Shown in pieces: positions 12,173-24,048 of a DNA stretch of 64,000 nt. Within the stretch, counting starts at the first letter, position 1. Each line of letters opens with the position of its first letter. Origin of the DNA: Talinum fruticosum (taxonomy: Eukaryota > Streptophyta > Magnoliopsida > Caryophyllales > Talinaceae). The notes beneath the pieces were generated by a model, which was not told the origin of the DNA, did no database searches, and was given only the letters and a program-made list of their open reading frames with translations. A program made the position numbers and the translations under genes. Location: the NCBI GenBank assembly GCA_021018815.1, contig JAITYX010000066.1, forward strand, positions 2,702,001 to 2,766,000. The letters run 5' to 3'.

Positions 12173-13941
12173 TGTAGGAACCAGGCAGCCCCTACGCCTC
12201 TCCGGCGGGGTCAGCGGGACCAAAGTTTCCGCACGAAGTGTGGACTCTCCGATTTTATCTATTTTTGTTAAGATTCTTTTGAAAGTGGGGTGCATCTCTT
12301 ATTAAGATTATTTATTTTTAGAATTTGATTTTGAAAATAGTTTAAGTGAAACGGTGATTGGCGATTTGTATTAATCATTTTTATTTTAGAAATTAATTTT
12401 GGATGGTCTCGAGATGTTATTTCAAGGTTCGAAAAACAGAAATATTAAAATCAAATTTTATCGCAAAGCTACGAGACCAAACACAAAAAAATCTAGTTGG
12501 GCCAAGAGCCGAGCTCGGCCTCTAACGATCGCCGGCATTAGCGAACATTAACCGAAAGCGGCGCCGGCTATAGGGCTGTGACTAAGGACTCGGTCTTGGC
12601 CCTATAACTTTAGCTATCAAAATAAAACCCAATTTTACCGTTTTAAACCTGAAATGACGAGAAGCGAGATAGGGAGAAATAAATGCAAAAATAAAGAGTG
12701 GCGATTCGGTTTTAAGGAATGAAAACTAACAAAAATATAGAAAAATACTCGTCCAATCTTAGTATGGAAAGACTAAACTTGAAAGAGATTTTAAAAGAGA
12801 CTTCATCGGTCTTAAATCGAGAATCCGGTGTTTGGGGGTGAAGGTACGAAATGGAGAGGGATGCTCTCCATTCCATCCGTCAACAGACAACCTTTACTAA
12901 TATAAATTGTGAATTTTAAAATTGTGTTTAATAGTCAACCAAACAACATGCGATATATAGAAATTACAGCAAACGAGAACATGCTAGGAAAGTGATAAAC
13001 AAACAAATAGGAAAGTGATAAAGAAAACAGTAAAAAAAGCAAAAAGAAAGTAAAAAAGCAAGTGAAAAAAAATTAAAAGTTACAGCGGGCGGGGAGGAAT
13101 TAAAATTCAATACATCTCCAAAACCACAATATGGAAAGCAATAAATAACATAAATAAACAAAACGTACGAAGCTTGAAAGTAGATCTACCGCCCTCAAGT
13201 TGTCCCACCTGCTAATCTTAGATCACGAATGGATTCCGGCAGCGTAACGAGCAGGGCAACAAGCTCAAATGAAGGACAAAGAAGGCTTTTTGTGGAGTTT
13301 AAGAAATGGGAATCTTAAGTGACTATGGTGAAATGGAGAGAGCAGAGAGTGGGAGAGAAGGAGAGGAAGGATTTTCAGCTTTGGGGAGGTTTGGTAGCTG
13401 AAAATGGTGTAGCCAAAATGAGGGGGACGCCCTATATTTATAGTAATTTTCAAGTCAAAAATTAACCTTAAAACTCACTTCAGCCATTGAAGTTGGCTTG
13501 AAGCTGGGCTTGGAGTTTTCGAAAGTAATAAAGGCAAAAACCGAATATTTTCCTAGACCAAATGACACCGTTTGGAGAGTCAAGAAACCAATGCTGGTTT
13601 AAACGACATCATATGGACACTTTAGGTTGCGTGCCTTGCTTGGCCGCTAAGAATGAAATAAAACACTACGTTTTGCACAACACTAGGGTAACACGTCGCC
13701 GGTTTCGGGCTTCCTGGTTGGGGAGCCTCAACCCGGCTTAGTTCGGCTGAATAAAAAATGGTTTGTGGGCTGTTGATTTTTGTGGTACTCATGGGTTTTT
13801 GTGGTTTATCGGCTTCCGTCACGTCGATTAAAATCCGATCATGATCCAAGTTCACAAACAGGACTGGAATTTCATCACCGGCCAACAAAAATAAGTAACG
13901 GAAATAAAAGAGATAAGGATGACACATTTTTGGTGTCTATA
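12173..13941 (-). mobile_element. solo LTR of the PMD-element family, inside element 2 pol
   Basis: The edges are TGTAGGAACC (left, inverse of GGTTCCTACA) and GGTGTCTATA (right, decayed from GGTGTCTACA). The flanks GGTTT (12168-12172) and AGTTT (13942-13946) are a 5-bp target duplication with one mismatch. The sequence aligns in inverse orientation with the LTRs at 50017-51411 and 55528-57480, including the shared start TAGACACC, the TTATCTCCTTTATTTCCGTT block, GAACACYRGATT and the CCTACA end. Pol coding of element 2 lies on both sides. No internal region is present, so it is a solo LTR. Small ORFs within it are not genes. Confidence 0.9.
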
Positions 13942-13946
13942 AGTTT

Positions 13947-14880
13947 TAACTATTTTATTGTTGTTTATGCTCGGTTTGAAGTTCGAAAAGGTAGATTCAC
14001 TTAACCTCGCCATAGTCAATCTCATCAAAGATAATGTGGATACTTTCTTCCACTTTGTTAGTTCTTTTATTGAAAATGCGATAAAATTTGTTATATAAAG
14101 AATAACCAAGGAATATACCTTCAGCTAACCTAGCATCAAACTTAGTTAAATGGTCATTACTATTTTTGTGTACAAAGCACTTACACCTGAAAGGCTTGAA
14201 GTATCGGATGTTGTGTTTCTTTCACTTGTATAGCTTATAGGGTGTTTTCTTCAGAATTGGATGAATGAGGCATCTATTCAATGTGTGGTTTGTTGTGTTC
14301 AATGCCTTAGCCCATAAACGAGTAAGGAAGATCGTTTTCAATCATCATAGTCCTTCCTATTTCTTCAAGAGTTATGTTCTTCCTTTCTATGACTCCATTC
14401 CGTTGGGGCGTTCTCGGTGTAGAGAAGTTGTGGAAGATACCATTTTTGTTGTATAAGTCAACAAATTCCGAGTAGTCAAACTCCCTTCCATGGTCGGTTC
14501 CGATTCTTATAATCTGAGTCTCAGATTCCACGAATTTGCCTACAAATTCTGGTGAACCCTTTGAAACTTCGCTCTTAATTTTCAGAAAATATATCCAGGT
14601 AAATCTTAAAAAGTCATCAATAACCACAAGTACATAAGATTCTCCTCCTAAGCGTTTTACAGGAATTTTACCACATAAATCCATATGAATTAATTCAAGC
14701 ACTTTTGAAGTGGAAATAGTTTTAGGTGGTTTGATTGAAGATATAACTTGTTTCCCTTCTATACATGCATCACAAATTTTATCTTTGTTAAAATCACACT
14801 TAGGGATTCCTCGGACTAACCCTTGTGAAGATAATTTCTTAATGATGTACATACTAATATGTCCTAGTCTATGATGCCAT
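13947..14880 (-). pseudogene. copia integrase of element 2
   Basis: The longest frame, 14852-14307 (181 codons), covers the zinc-binding pre-integrase tail (CDACIEGK) and the catalytic core. The D, D and E residues can be seen in LIHMDLCGK, RIGTDHGREF and NGVIERKN. The C-terminal part continues in other frames to the solo LTR edge. Element integrase joins cDNA ends to chromosomal DNA. This is the best preserved stretch of pol here, but upstream and downstream frames are broken and the enzyme cannot be made as a polyprotein. Confidence 0.9.
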
Positions 14881-15330
14881 GTCTATGATTCATCATTAAC
14901 AAAAGCTTTTAAAAATGACAAATTCTGAGTTGAATCACTAAGGGGAATAATGTAAGTGTTACCCGACCTCAAACTTGAGAGCTTTGTTTCGAAGTAGCAT
15001 AAGTTATGAAGCGGTTGGTTTGAGTGAATCTTACCCCTTGTCATTTGTCACATATTTGGCAGATGCACAAAAGATTATATTTTAGGCCTTTGATAAGATA
15101 AATTGGGCTGACTGAGTTGTCACCGTGGCCAACTCTACGAATTCCTACAATCATCCCCTTACTATTGTCTCCAAATGCGATTTTCCCTGCATTCATCTTT
15201 TCTAGCTCGGAAAAGAGACTTGAGTTTCCGACATGTGTCTAGAGCAGACCACTATCAACATACTAGTGGTTTTTCTTCTTTGCTTGAGGTGTCCGCAAAA
15301 TGCAAACACACTAATTCTTCTCACTTCCTC
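14881..15330 (-). pseudogene. copia protease and pre-integrase region of element 2
   Basis: The aspartic protease signature DSG is encoded at 15256-15248 (minus) in the context YVDSGLL. It is followed by LEKMNAGKIAFGDNSKG and GRVGHGDNSVSPIYLI, the usual copia sequence between protease and integrase. Stops occur within the Cys-Ser-Arg-His region after DSG, and the frame shifts several times. Confidence 0.75.
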
Positions 15331-16122
15331 TAACAAACCTAGTAATTATCCATACTGATGTCAGTTTTGGAGAAAGAGCACTTTTGAGAACCCAGATTTG
15401 AATTATTTTGGGCTTGTTCTAATTACGAGTCTTCTTCTTTGGAAGCCGAGTCTCTTATTAGTGAAAATTTTTCTTTTTGTCAAAAGTCCGAGGAGTCTTC
15501 TTTTGGTAAATCTTTCTAGGCTTAGTCATTTTTCTCATAGGATGAATGGGACCATGCGCAATTTTTCAAAAATGAATTTTTTAGAATCACTTTTGAAAAG
15601 ACTCTTATAGGCGTTGTCCTCCTGTTCAATGTTAAAACCAAGTCCCTCCTTTCTAAAAGAAACACACTGATAACCAAATAAGAGAGCAAGGTTATTCGAC
15701 CTTGAGTAAGCTTTAAAACTAGGTTCTTATACTCTATGAGCTTTTTCTTCAATAGCTTATTTTTGTTCCGAGGCACTCGGACTCAATCTTATTATCTTTT
15801 GAGCTAGTGTCGAGTACTTCCATACCGAGTCTCGGTTTTTCGAATCAGCTTTTAAAATCTTGTTCTCATATTTTTAGAGACTCAAATTTTTCTTCAAACT
15901 TAGAAGAATTAGAATTGTGCTTTCCCTCTAAGGTAAAAATATATTTAGCTAAATCATGCTTAGAGAACTTGAGGAAGTAGTTAATTACCCCCGAGGGTCA
16001 ATTTCCTCAATGTTAGATGTTTTTGCCTCGACTCGGACTTAGCTTATGAGTCAATTATAACCATTAGACACTTTGAGTCATCCTCGGTGTCTTCATCATC
16101 ATTTGACTCATTTACGCTCCAA
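15331..16122 (-). pseudogene. gag-protease linker of element 2
   Basis: Decayed coding sequence rich in Lys, Glu and Ser on the minus strand, with a Glu/Asp-rich start near 16110 (SNDDEDTEDD) and coiled-coil-like stretches (NKLLKKKLIEYKNLVLKL near 15760). Position and composition fit the region after the gag zinc knuckle of SIRE-like elements. No single frame stays open. Confidence 0.55.
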
Positions 16123-17489
16123 CAATGTTGTTAAAATAGCGATACGGATCGTAGGATCGTACAATTCTACGATCCAATTTTAGCCAAATGATCCAGATCA
16201 TATTAAGATTGATGGGGCTTTAGGATCGGAACAGGATCGTTGCGGGATCGGTTAGAATCATAGAATTGTACGACCTTAACCGATCGATACGATCCTGCCA
16301 TATTTGTAAGTCCTGGCCTTGTCTTGCTTTTATTTATAATATTTATTGGGCTTGGGCCCATTTAAACTCTACATTTTGCTTTTACTTGCCCAAATGCCCC
16401 ATGGCTGGCCACGAAAAGAGAGTAAAACAATTTATTTATTTTTTATTTTGATTTATGGGTTGTCAAATTAGGTTTTCACTTTCTAGAACCAGAAACCTCT
16501 TCCTCTCTTTCTCCCTCACAGCTCGAGAGCCCCCCTCAAAGCTACTCAAGCCTCTCTCTCGTCATAGATCGAGCCCCTCTTCTCTCTCACAGCGGCTCAA
16601 GCCCTCGCCTCTCTCTCTCTCTCTGTCACTTACGTACGCTACCTCTCTCTCTCCTCCATCAACATGATATCCGATCTGCGTCATTCTTGTGCTTTGAATT
16701 GAAATTCATAGCTTCCTATTCGGTTTGAAATTGAATTGAAATTCCCAACAACCAAAGCCGCTCTCTCTCACTCACAAGAGTTGGTGAAGAAAGAAATTGT
16801 CTTTCGTTCGAATTGCTCTAAAAGTCGTAAAAAGTATGCCTTGTATTGATGATTAGTAGATTTGAAGTTGTTTATAATTAAGCATATGATCTATACTTGT
16901 TTATTAATAATACTCTTTAATCCCCCCTCATTAACAATGTAGTTCTTGTAGTTTTTGTAAGTGATTCTTTTTGTGTGCCATTCCCTTTAATTTGGACGCC
17001 TAAATTCTATTTTCCGAATTTGGGCCTTTCTTTGTTTGTGTAGAGGTTCTGTTGGATAATCAACTATTAACTCTAATTAATTTGTTATTTATTTTTAAAT
17101 TTAAATGAATTGGATCTTAAACAAAAAAATAAAATAATGCATATAAGAGGAGGTATTGTAAGATTTTTTAAATAGTAAGTTAGGCCACTCCTTTTTAAAT
17201 AGTAGGTATTATTAATAAACAAGTATTGATAATACGAGTATATGTTGTAGTATTTAGTATTTAGTAGTCGATTTCAAGACTAGTGTCATTCTATCATTTA
17301 AATATGTGGCCTTGTATTGATGATTTTACTAGATTTATGTTTATTTGTGGTTCTATTTAGGTGAAATCGAAGTTCCGGAGGTTAATTTGGCTTTATACTT
17401 GGAATCTTACAATCCTTGGTCCGATCCTTCGATCCGATCCTAAGACCCCCTCATCGATCCTAACTAGACTCCCGATCCTAACAACCTTG
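16123..17489. mobile_element. GATC-word insertion in gag, unclassified DNA element
   Basis: An insertion of about 1.36 kb splits the gag region of element 2. Its ends form an imperfect 11-bp inverted repeat, CAATGTTGTTA at 16123 and TAACAACCTTG at 17479. Both terminal 150-bp zones are full of GGATCGTA, CGATCC and GATCCGATCC words. An alternative reading treats CAACAATG (16120-16127) and CAACCTTG (17482-17489) as an 8-bp target duplication of a hAT element. The interior holds a CT-rich stretch (16480-16660) and AT-rich sequence, with no transposase. The element type is therefore uncertain. Confidence 0.6.
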
Positions 17490-17492
17490 CAT

Positions 17493-20025
17493 TCCAGGTT
17501 GCCACCATTACCTTTTTCTTCTTGTAGTCCTTCCTCTTTGGCCAATCCTTCACTTTATGTTTCTTACTACCACATTCAAAGCAATGAGAATTTTTAGTGA
17601 AAGAGGAATTTGAAAGGGATGAGAATTTACATTTTTCTATTTCTTGTAGATCTCATGCTTGGGCTTCTTCTTCCATTTCTTGTACTTCATCATGCGTTTG
17701 AAGCCTCTAGCCGTAACTATCATGGGATCCTCCTCCGAGTTTGAGGAGCTTAGCCTGGGACCAGCTTCATCCGAGGCTTTTAGAGCAATGTTCTTTTTGG
17801 TACCGATCTCAAATTCTTCCTCTTTGAGGTGTAATTCATGAGTGAGAATTTTCCGAATGAGTTTATCTAGGATAAGCTTGCTGAGGTCTTAGGCCTCCTT
17901 GATAGCTGTCACCTTAGGACCCTGTCTCTTTTTGGAAAGACTCCTTAAAGGCTTTTTGACCATTTCTTCATTGGACATCTTCTTTCCAAGTGACTCAAGA
18001 TTGTTCACAATCTTAGTAAACTGTATGTAGTATAAGTAGTGTTCTCGTCGGTCTCCATCTTAAAAGCTCATACTTATGCAAGTACTAACTTATCTTGGTT
18101 TGTCTTACAAGGCTTGTTTCTTCATAGGTAGTGACCAGAGTGTCCCATACCTCTTTTGTTGTATCATAGGTTGAGTTTCTATCGTACTTAGATGCATTCA
18201 AAGCACACATTAGGATGTTCATGGCTCTGAATTTTTCTAGTGCTTTTCTTTCTTTTCGGTGTGAATTCTGACTTTATCTTTGCCACAATTTGATTGCAAA
18301 CTTGCTTTGTAGGAATGTAGTTTCCATCGGAGATGATTTCCCAAACTTCTTTGAAGGTTTGCTCGGGGAGAGTCCGAGTCACCCTAGAGGGGGTGAATAG
18401 GGTGATGGAGGATTTTCGTTGAAAATCAAACTCTTTTGCCGAGTAGAGATAGAAACAGATTCTCGAGTCTAAAACGGAGTCGAAAAGTATGAACTCTTTT
18501 GCCGGCATCGTCCGAGTCTAGAATGAACTCAGAAAGTAGAGACACGGAGATTACGTGGAAACCCTCCTGGGGCAGAAAACCACGGACCGTGCTAATCCAA
18601 GCACGAAGTCAAATCCACTATTTTGAGTCCACAAAATACAGTAGACTGACTGAACCCGAGTTGCTCCCTTAAACAACTCTTTACAAGTTTTCCTAGACTC
18701 GAAATTCCCTTATCCGATCTAGTACTTCCTAGCTGAGATAACCCTTACAGCTAGGGACAACTAAGCTGAGTTAACCCTTACAGCTCAGTCAAGGGATCTT
18801 ACTTAGAGAGTAAGAAAGTGTTTGTAACTAAGTACAAGACCTTACAACTCGGAATATAATGAATTACGAGTGGGAGTTGTAAGTAGAAGATTGAGAATGA
18901 ATACAATGACTTTGCTCAAGTAAGTGTATTAACAATAGGTTCGGCAATCTTCGAGTCTTGAGAGTTGGCTTCTATTTATAAATGACCAAGCAGCATAGCC
19001 GTTATCACCAACTTCTTACGGGAAGTCCTTTGTGACCGTTGTTAAGAACTTTCTAAGTCACTCGGAAAGTATCCGTTGTGATATGAACGTTGGGCAACGG
19101 TTCTTAACTCTCTTGGAAGTCCCAAAACCACTGGCGGTGTCCGGAAGGATAAGGTGGAAACCACCGTTAAGCTTGGCGTTTCAGTTTTCTAAATTTGGAA
19201 ACAGACAGCCCTCACACAATCTTACGGGGCTAGGCCGGAGAAGGGGAAAAGTCATGTCTCGCTGGTGATTTGACGTTTTGAAGCTAGGTTACTTTTTATT
19301 TCAAAAGTGTATCCTTGTTTGAATAACCTACAAAAGTAAATCAATTTTGGTTCTCAAAATATAAAATACTTTGGTCCAAGATTAGACACGAGATAATAAT
19401 ATAATTAAGATAATTAAGCAACTAATTATCCGAGTCGGAAAATGAATGGAATTTTACGAGTCTAATATCCATGATACTCAAAATTCCATCTAAGTTAGTC
19501 TAAGCGAGAATCAAGTTATACAACGAATATCGAGTGAAACAAACTTGATCTAGACTAAGCATGGTTCGGATTAGAAGCGCGACTACAACAGAATAGGACT
19601 ATAACATGAAGTCGGACACGAGTGCGGTTAAGCGAAATACTAGTCAATTCAACATGCGATATATCTAAGTGATGAGGGACTCGGAACCGAGTGAGACAGC
19701 GTGAGTACATATCTGTTTTTGAATCACTTAGAGACAAGCAAAAGTACATGAAGTAAATGCCATATCACTTAGAGAAGATACCATATCACTCGGAAAAGTT
19801 TCTAAGGTACGAGAGAATGCCTTGGAATCAAAACTCTATAAGTAAGAAATTCTTATACCCGATTCTTTTGTTGGAACTTAGAAAAGTGCGGAGCGATGTC
19901 TCGAGTCTTCATTCTTTATTATAGTCTTGAATGAAGCACTCCATCAATTTCTTCTAGTGAGCAAAGTTGGACCCTTTGAACTTCGGTGGCACTGGTGTAT
20001 GACCTTCCTTTATCGAACTCTCCAT
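17493..20025 (-). pseudogene. copia gag of element 2, split by a solo LTR
   Basis: The likely start ATG is at 20025 (MESSIKEGHTPVPPKFKGSN, the usual gag opening). The frame reaches the solo LTR edge at 19912 and resumes at 18351 with the WEIISDGNYIPTK block. It goes on to a UBN2-type gag core (ALNASKYDRNSTYDTTKEVW near 18200) and a zinc knuckle at about 17592-17545, CX2CX4HX4 with the last Cys replaced by Trp (CFECGSKKHKVKDW). Gag would package the RNA into virus-like particles. Stops throughout make it a pseudogene. Confidence 0.85.
18352..19911 (-). mobile_element. solo LTR (element 1 subfamily) inserted in gag of element 2
   Basis: It has a perfect 5-bp target duplication, TTCTT at 18347-18351 and 19912-19916. 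Read on the minus strand it starts TGAAGACTCGAG and ends GAGCAAACCTTCA, the same ends as the LTR of element 1. Gag coding continues across when it is removed. At 1560 bp it is the fullest LTR copy of this subfamily here. It contains many GACTCGG words. No internal sequence remains. Confidence 0.93.
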
Positions 20026-20060
20026 TATATTGATCCATTTGGTCTTTAGACCTTTGGATT

Positions 20061-21515
20061 AGAGAATAAAATGAACTCGAAACTAGAATTGGGTCCATAT
20101 TGACTCGGACAAAGTAAAACAGAGATTTTACGTGGAAACCCTCATGGGGTAGAAAACCACGATCAGTGCTAATCCAAGCACTAATTCAAATCCAATATTT
20201 AAATCCACAAATACAATGAATTTACTACCTGAATTGCTCCATTAGACAATTCCAATGTAAGTTTTCGCAAGCATAGAAATTACCTTATTTGCCCTACCTT
20301 ATCTACCCTAGTACTTCCAACTCAGTTACCCTTTATAAGTTAGGACAATTGAGTTAAGTTAATCCTTACAACTCAGTCTATGGATAAACTATAAAAGTGT
20401 TTGAGAAAAGAATAGAGACTACAAGACTTTTCTTTACAAGATGTTATAACTTATAAAGTTGTGACTCGAATGAACAAGAGTTGTAAGATAGAAGAGAGAA
20501 GAATAGAGTTGAGTTCTTAGTTCCAGCAATCTTTTAAGTCTTAAGTCAAGACTTCGTTTATAGGCAACATTGTAGAAAGTCTGTTATGCCTTGGGTTAAA
20601 GCTTTTGGGTTAGGTAGCCGTTACAACCGATAGTTTGAGTCCTCAAAAATAGAATTGTTGAAGATGTATTCGTTGAACGTAGGTTCTAGCCTCCAAAAAT
20701 AGTATTACCAACTTGTTGTATCTAAGAAATAAGGTAGAAACAACCGTTAGACTAAAAAATTATAAGTTACCACAAATGGAAACAAACAGGTTCTAACATC
20801 GTTGTCCAAGTCTCATTGGAAATATCTAGCATTTACGTCTGTTGGCTTTAAATGGTAATGAAACCCTTGTTTTTGCTTTAAGATGAGATTATTCAACTTG
20901 AATAAACCTGCTAAAACAAATTACAAATGGTACTCAAAGTATAAAAATACTTTGGTACAAGATTAGATAAGGATTAGTCTAAATAAATCAATTAACGACT
21001 AAAATTCATTAATCTATTAAAATGGAATTTTCAAGTCCAATATTCAATAGATCAAATTTCATATATGTCTAAAATCAAATAATAAATATGATAGAAATGG
21101 GTTCAAAGAGTTAATTAGACATATTTCAATATTTGCCAATGTAATTAGATTCAACTTAATAAAGTCGCCAAGTTAGAATTAACATAAGTAATTCCGATTC
21201 AAATTATGAATTGAGTTAGTTAAAATATGAGTTAAAGTTGTGAAAATATTTAGCTAAACTTTTAGTTTAAGTAAAACCGAGTGGGTCGGTTTCTAGAACC
21301 GAGTGGCTCATTTAGTGCTCGGTTAAATTAATTAATTCGGTTTCTACTTTGCTACGTAGAGCCGAGTCCTTAGACTCCAAGAGATACTCATCGAGGCTCG
21401 AGTCTTGAGTCAGCTTATACTCATCAATGATCCAAAGCACGAACCGATGTTCCTAAGTTGGATGAATGACTTGAAATCAAAATCGAATAGGGGTTAGTTC
21501 ATACCTGAGCCTTCA
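20061..21515 (-). repeat. 5' LTR of element 2, 3' end deleted
   Basis: It aligns with 6632-8018. The right edge GAGCCTTCA is the inverse of the LTR start TGAAGGCTC. About 90 bp at the downstream end of the LTR, the primer binding site and the leader are missing: gag sequence begins only some 35 bases away. Such a copy cannot prime reverse transcription. Confidence 0.85.
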
Positions 21516-22163
21516 CTTAATATATTAACGTTTTTGTTTACCAATTAATAATACATATATAGATAAAAATTAAGAACCAAGATATATGAAGTGTTGATAA
21601 CAAATATATGATCAACATTAATCTAGTTTATTCTTTTACAAATAAGACAAATATAAAATAAATATAATAAGAATTATGGATTTTAATAATTAATAAATTT
21701 AGACTTTTATAAATAAAAATTTTCGATCTGGTTATGTTTGGTAATTCGAGTAATTGAACATAAACATGTAATAATTTATTTTCGAATGACTTAACTTGAT
21801 TTGAAAATTAATGATAATTTATTAAGGAAGATTTTAACATTAACTATGTTAGATTGAATTATTAACCACCCTTTTAGTAGTAAGGACACTATAAATGTGT
21901 AAGTTTTATAATTTTTATTGAATGATATGGTCTCAGTCAATAATAAAAAAAAAAACTATATGTCAAATATAACGAAAGTGTTTTCAAGGGATCTATAAGG
22001 GTTTAGGTGAATTTTAACTAATTTTACTTTTGATTTGGACACTTAGCCTAAAATGAGACTATTGTTGTCATTGCCACTGGTTTCAACTATGCCTTTTGTT
22101 TTTCATTGGTTGGTACTTTTAAGTTTGGACCCAATGGTCTCTATTACTCATATAACTTATAAC
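21516..22163. other. AT-rich spacer
   Basis: AT-rich sequence after element 2 with short A and T runs. I see no gene or repeat structure in it. Confidence 0.6.
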
Positions 22164-22171
22164 ATAGAGCT

Positions 22172-22304
22172 TTACCAACGATGTCTCGATCTAGTGGTGA
22201 AAACCGATGTCATGGGTACATTAGGTCCCGTGTTCGACTGCCCATTTCCCCATTATTGTATTGCATTGCCCTCTGTGATCATCCTGGACAAAAAAATATA
22301 TAGA
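22172..22304 (+). mobile_element. SINE, tRNA-derived
   Basis: The element of about 133 bp is flanked by the 8-bp repeat ATAGAGCT at 22164-22171 and 22305-22312. It has an A-box-like word GATCTAGTGGTGAAA near 22188, a B-box-like word GTGTTCGACTGCC near 22233, and an A-rich tail (AAAAAAATATATAG). RNA polymerase III boxes, tail and target duplication together fit a plant SINE. The ORF running through it is not a gene. Confidence 0.7.
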
Positions 22305-22312
22305 ATAGAGCT

Positions 22313-23000
22313 CTTAGACAATTCCTAATATGAATAGACTTGGCTTTCTTTGTTGAAGAAAAAGGTCAATCAGGATCTTTATTACTCAAAACTTCACTTC
22401 TCCTTTACATTTGCACTAACACTATTGTCTATTCTAATAAAACTAATATAAGTTTTAAAACACTTTCTCGATTATTTTGAGCTCTTAGACGTAAAAACAA
22501 GCTAGAATAAGCTACAACGAGTTGGAAGAAATTTTATAATTATACAATTTGATAGTTTTAATTTTAAAGTATAGTTGTAACATTTTTATTTTGTTAATAT
22601 TGATAAATGACAACCTATGTACATCAAAAAAATGTTATCTAGGTAAGAATATTTTTCTTTTATATTTGCTTTTGAATCGAAATTTAAATATTTTTTTATC
22701 CTAACATAAAATATGTGAATAATAAATCATTCGCAATAATTAGAAACAATTGATCATCAATATGATTAACATTGATGAATAAATTATACATTTTTAGGAA
22801 ATAAATCACTAGTCTTAATATTATTTGTAGCCTTATAGCTTTTTTTCCTCCTGCTTCAATTAATTCGTTATATATTTATATTTTAAAAAATTCTAACGAA
22901 ATAAAATCATCCTATTTAATCATAACAAATATATATATATATATATAGTCCAATCAAAAGTAGTTTATTATCTTTTGATAAAAAAGATTAGTTCATTATC
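22313..23000. other. AT-rich spacer with a short (TA)n run
   Basis: No gene found. A run of alternating TA lies at about 22930-22947. Confidence 0.6.
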
Positions 23001-23004
23001 ACGT

Positions 23005-23145
23005 ACAATCTCCATTCCCTCCCCTCACTCTTTCTCACGATACCTCACTCTCTCTCCCTGCCACCGCCCACTATCGCCGGCGCCGTGCTCGTTGCCGCCT
23101 CCCTCGCTGCCACCACCGTTTCCTTCCTGCCTCTCTTGCTTATTC
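23005..23145 (+). other. GC-rich, CT-rich island resembling a plant first exon
   Basis: A CT-rich, then GCC-rich stretch (CGCCGGCGCCGTGCTCGTTG) stands out in AT-rich DNA and ends at a good splice-donor word, TTGGTGAGT. It looks like a first exon or 5' UTR. No clear coding exon follows for 900 bases. It could be a captured or decayed gene end. Confidence 0.3.
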
Positions 23146-24048
23146 TCTTGGTGAGTTGCTTTTGTACAAGTAGGATTTCTTCAAAATCTCAAAGGAATTG
23201 TTGTAAAAGAATTCTAATCTCTTCTTGCGTCGCTTTAGCATTCTCTTAAATTTTTTTATTGATTAAAATTTTTATTAGTGAAGGGAGAAGTATCGATCTT
23301 TCATTAATTCTCTTTGTTTGGAGGTAAAACCCTAAAAGCTCATACCTTTTATTCTTCTTATTGTGCTTGGTTGACTTGGTAAACTTTAGAGGGTGGAAAT
23401 TATTATTAAGGCTGATTTGTGAAAGATTTTCATGGCTTTTATGATTAGAAGAGGTTGATTCATGTAAGACTTTTAAATTATAGGAGAACAAAAAAATTGG
23501 ACTGAACTTCTACAACTTTACAAATTCGCCACAATTCATATAATTGTTTAAAAATCTCTGAAAAAATATGGTAGATAGACCAATAAGTTTTCTACATGTT
23601 GTTTTTTAAATAATTAATTTGGACTCAAAATTCAGAGAGTTATTAATTTTCTCCCAAGACTGTGCAATGTATGACTGAAACCGACCCATGCGATAAACCT
23701 GGGTTTTATAGTACTTATGATTTTCGGTTGTCTGTTGATCATAAAGTAAAAGTTATAGGCATTACTTATATCTTTCTATATTGTACTCATTAGTCGAAAT
23801 CCCATATCGAAATTGAAAGTTATTCCCTGTAGAAGTTGAGATTACATTTTGTTTAGAAATTGGAAATTGAAAAAATGTGGTTTAGGGTTAAATTATAATT
23901 TATAAATTAGAAAATAATTATTAAAATTCTTCTAGTATTGTAAGATTATATATTGGGCTGAGCAGTATGTTTTCAGAATTGGGTTTTCTTGGATAATTAT
24001 TGATAATTACTTACATACATATATATCTTATGTACAACGAGTGCAAAA

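Larger units (their letters stand above)
6543..21515 (-). mobile_element. Ty1/copia LTR retrotransposon with three nested insertions (element 2)
   Basis: The minus-strand order from the right is 5' LTR (20061-21515), gag, protease, integrase, RT, RNase H, extra ORF, polypurine tract and 3' LTR (6543-8018). The flanking 5-mers are CCTAA (6538-6542) and CTTAA (21516-21520), a target duplication with one mismatch. After subtracting the solo LTR at 12173-13941, the GATC-word element and the solo LTR at 18352-19911, about 10.3 kb remain, a normal size for a SIRE/Maximus-type element. Coding regions carry many stops, and the 5' LTR end plus primer binding site are deleted, so it is old and inactive. 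Confidence 0.9.
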
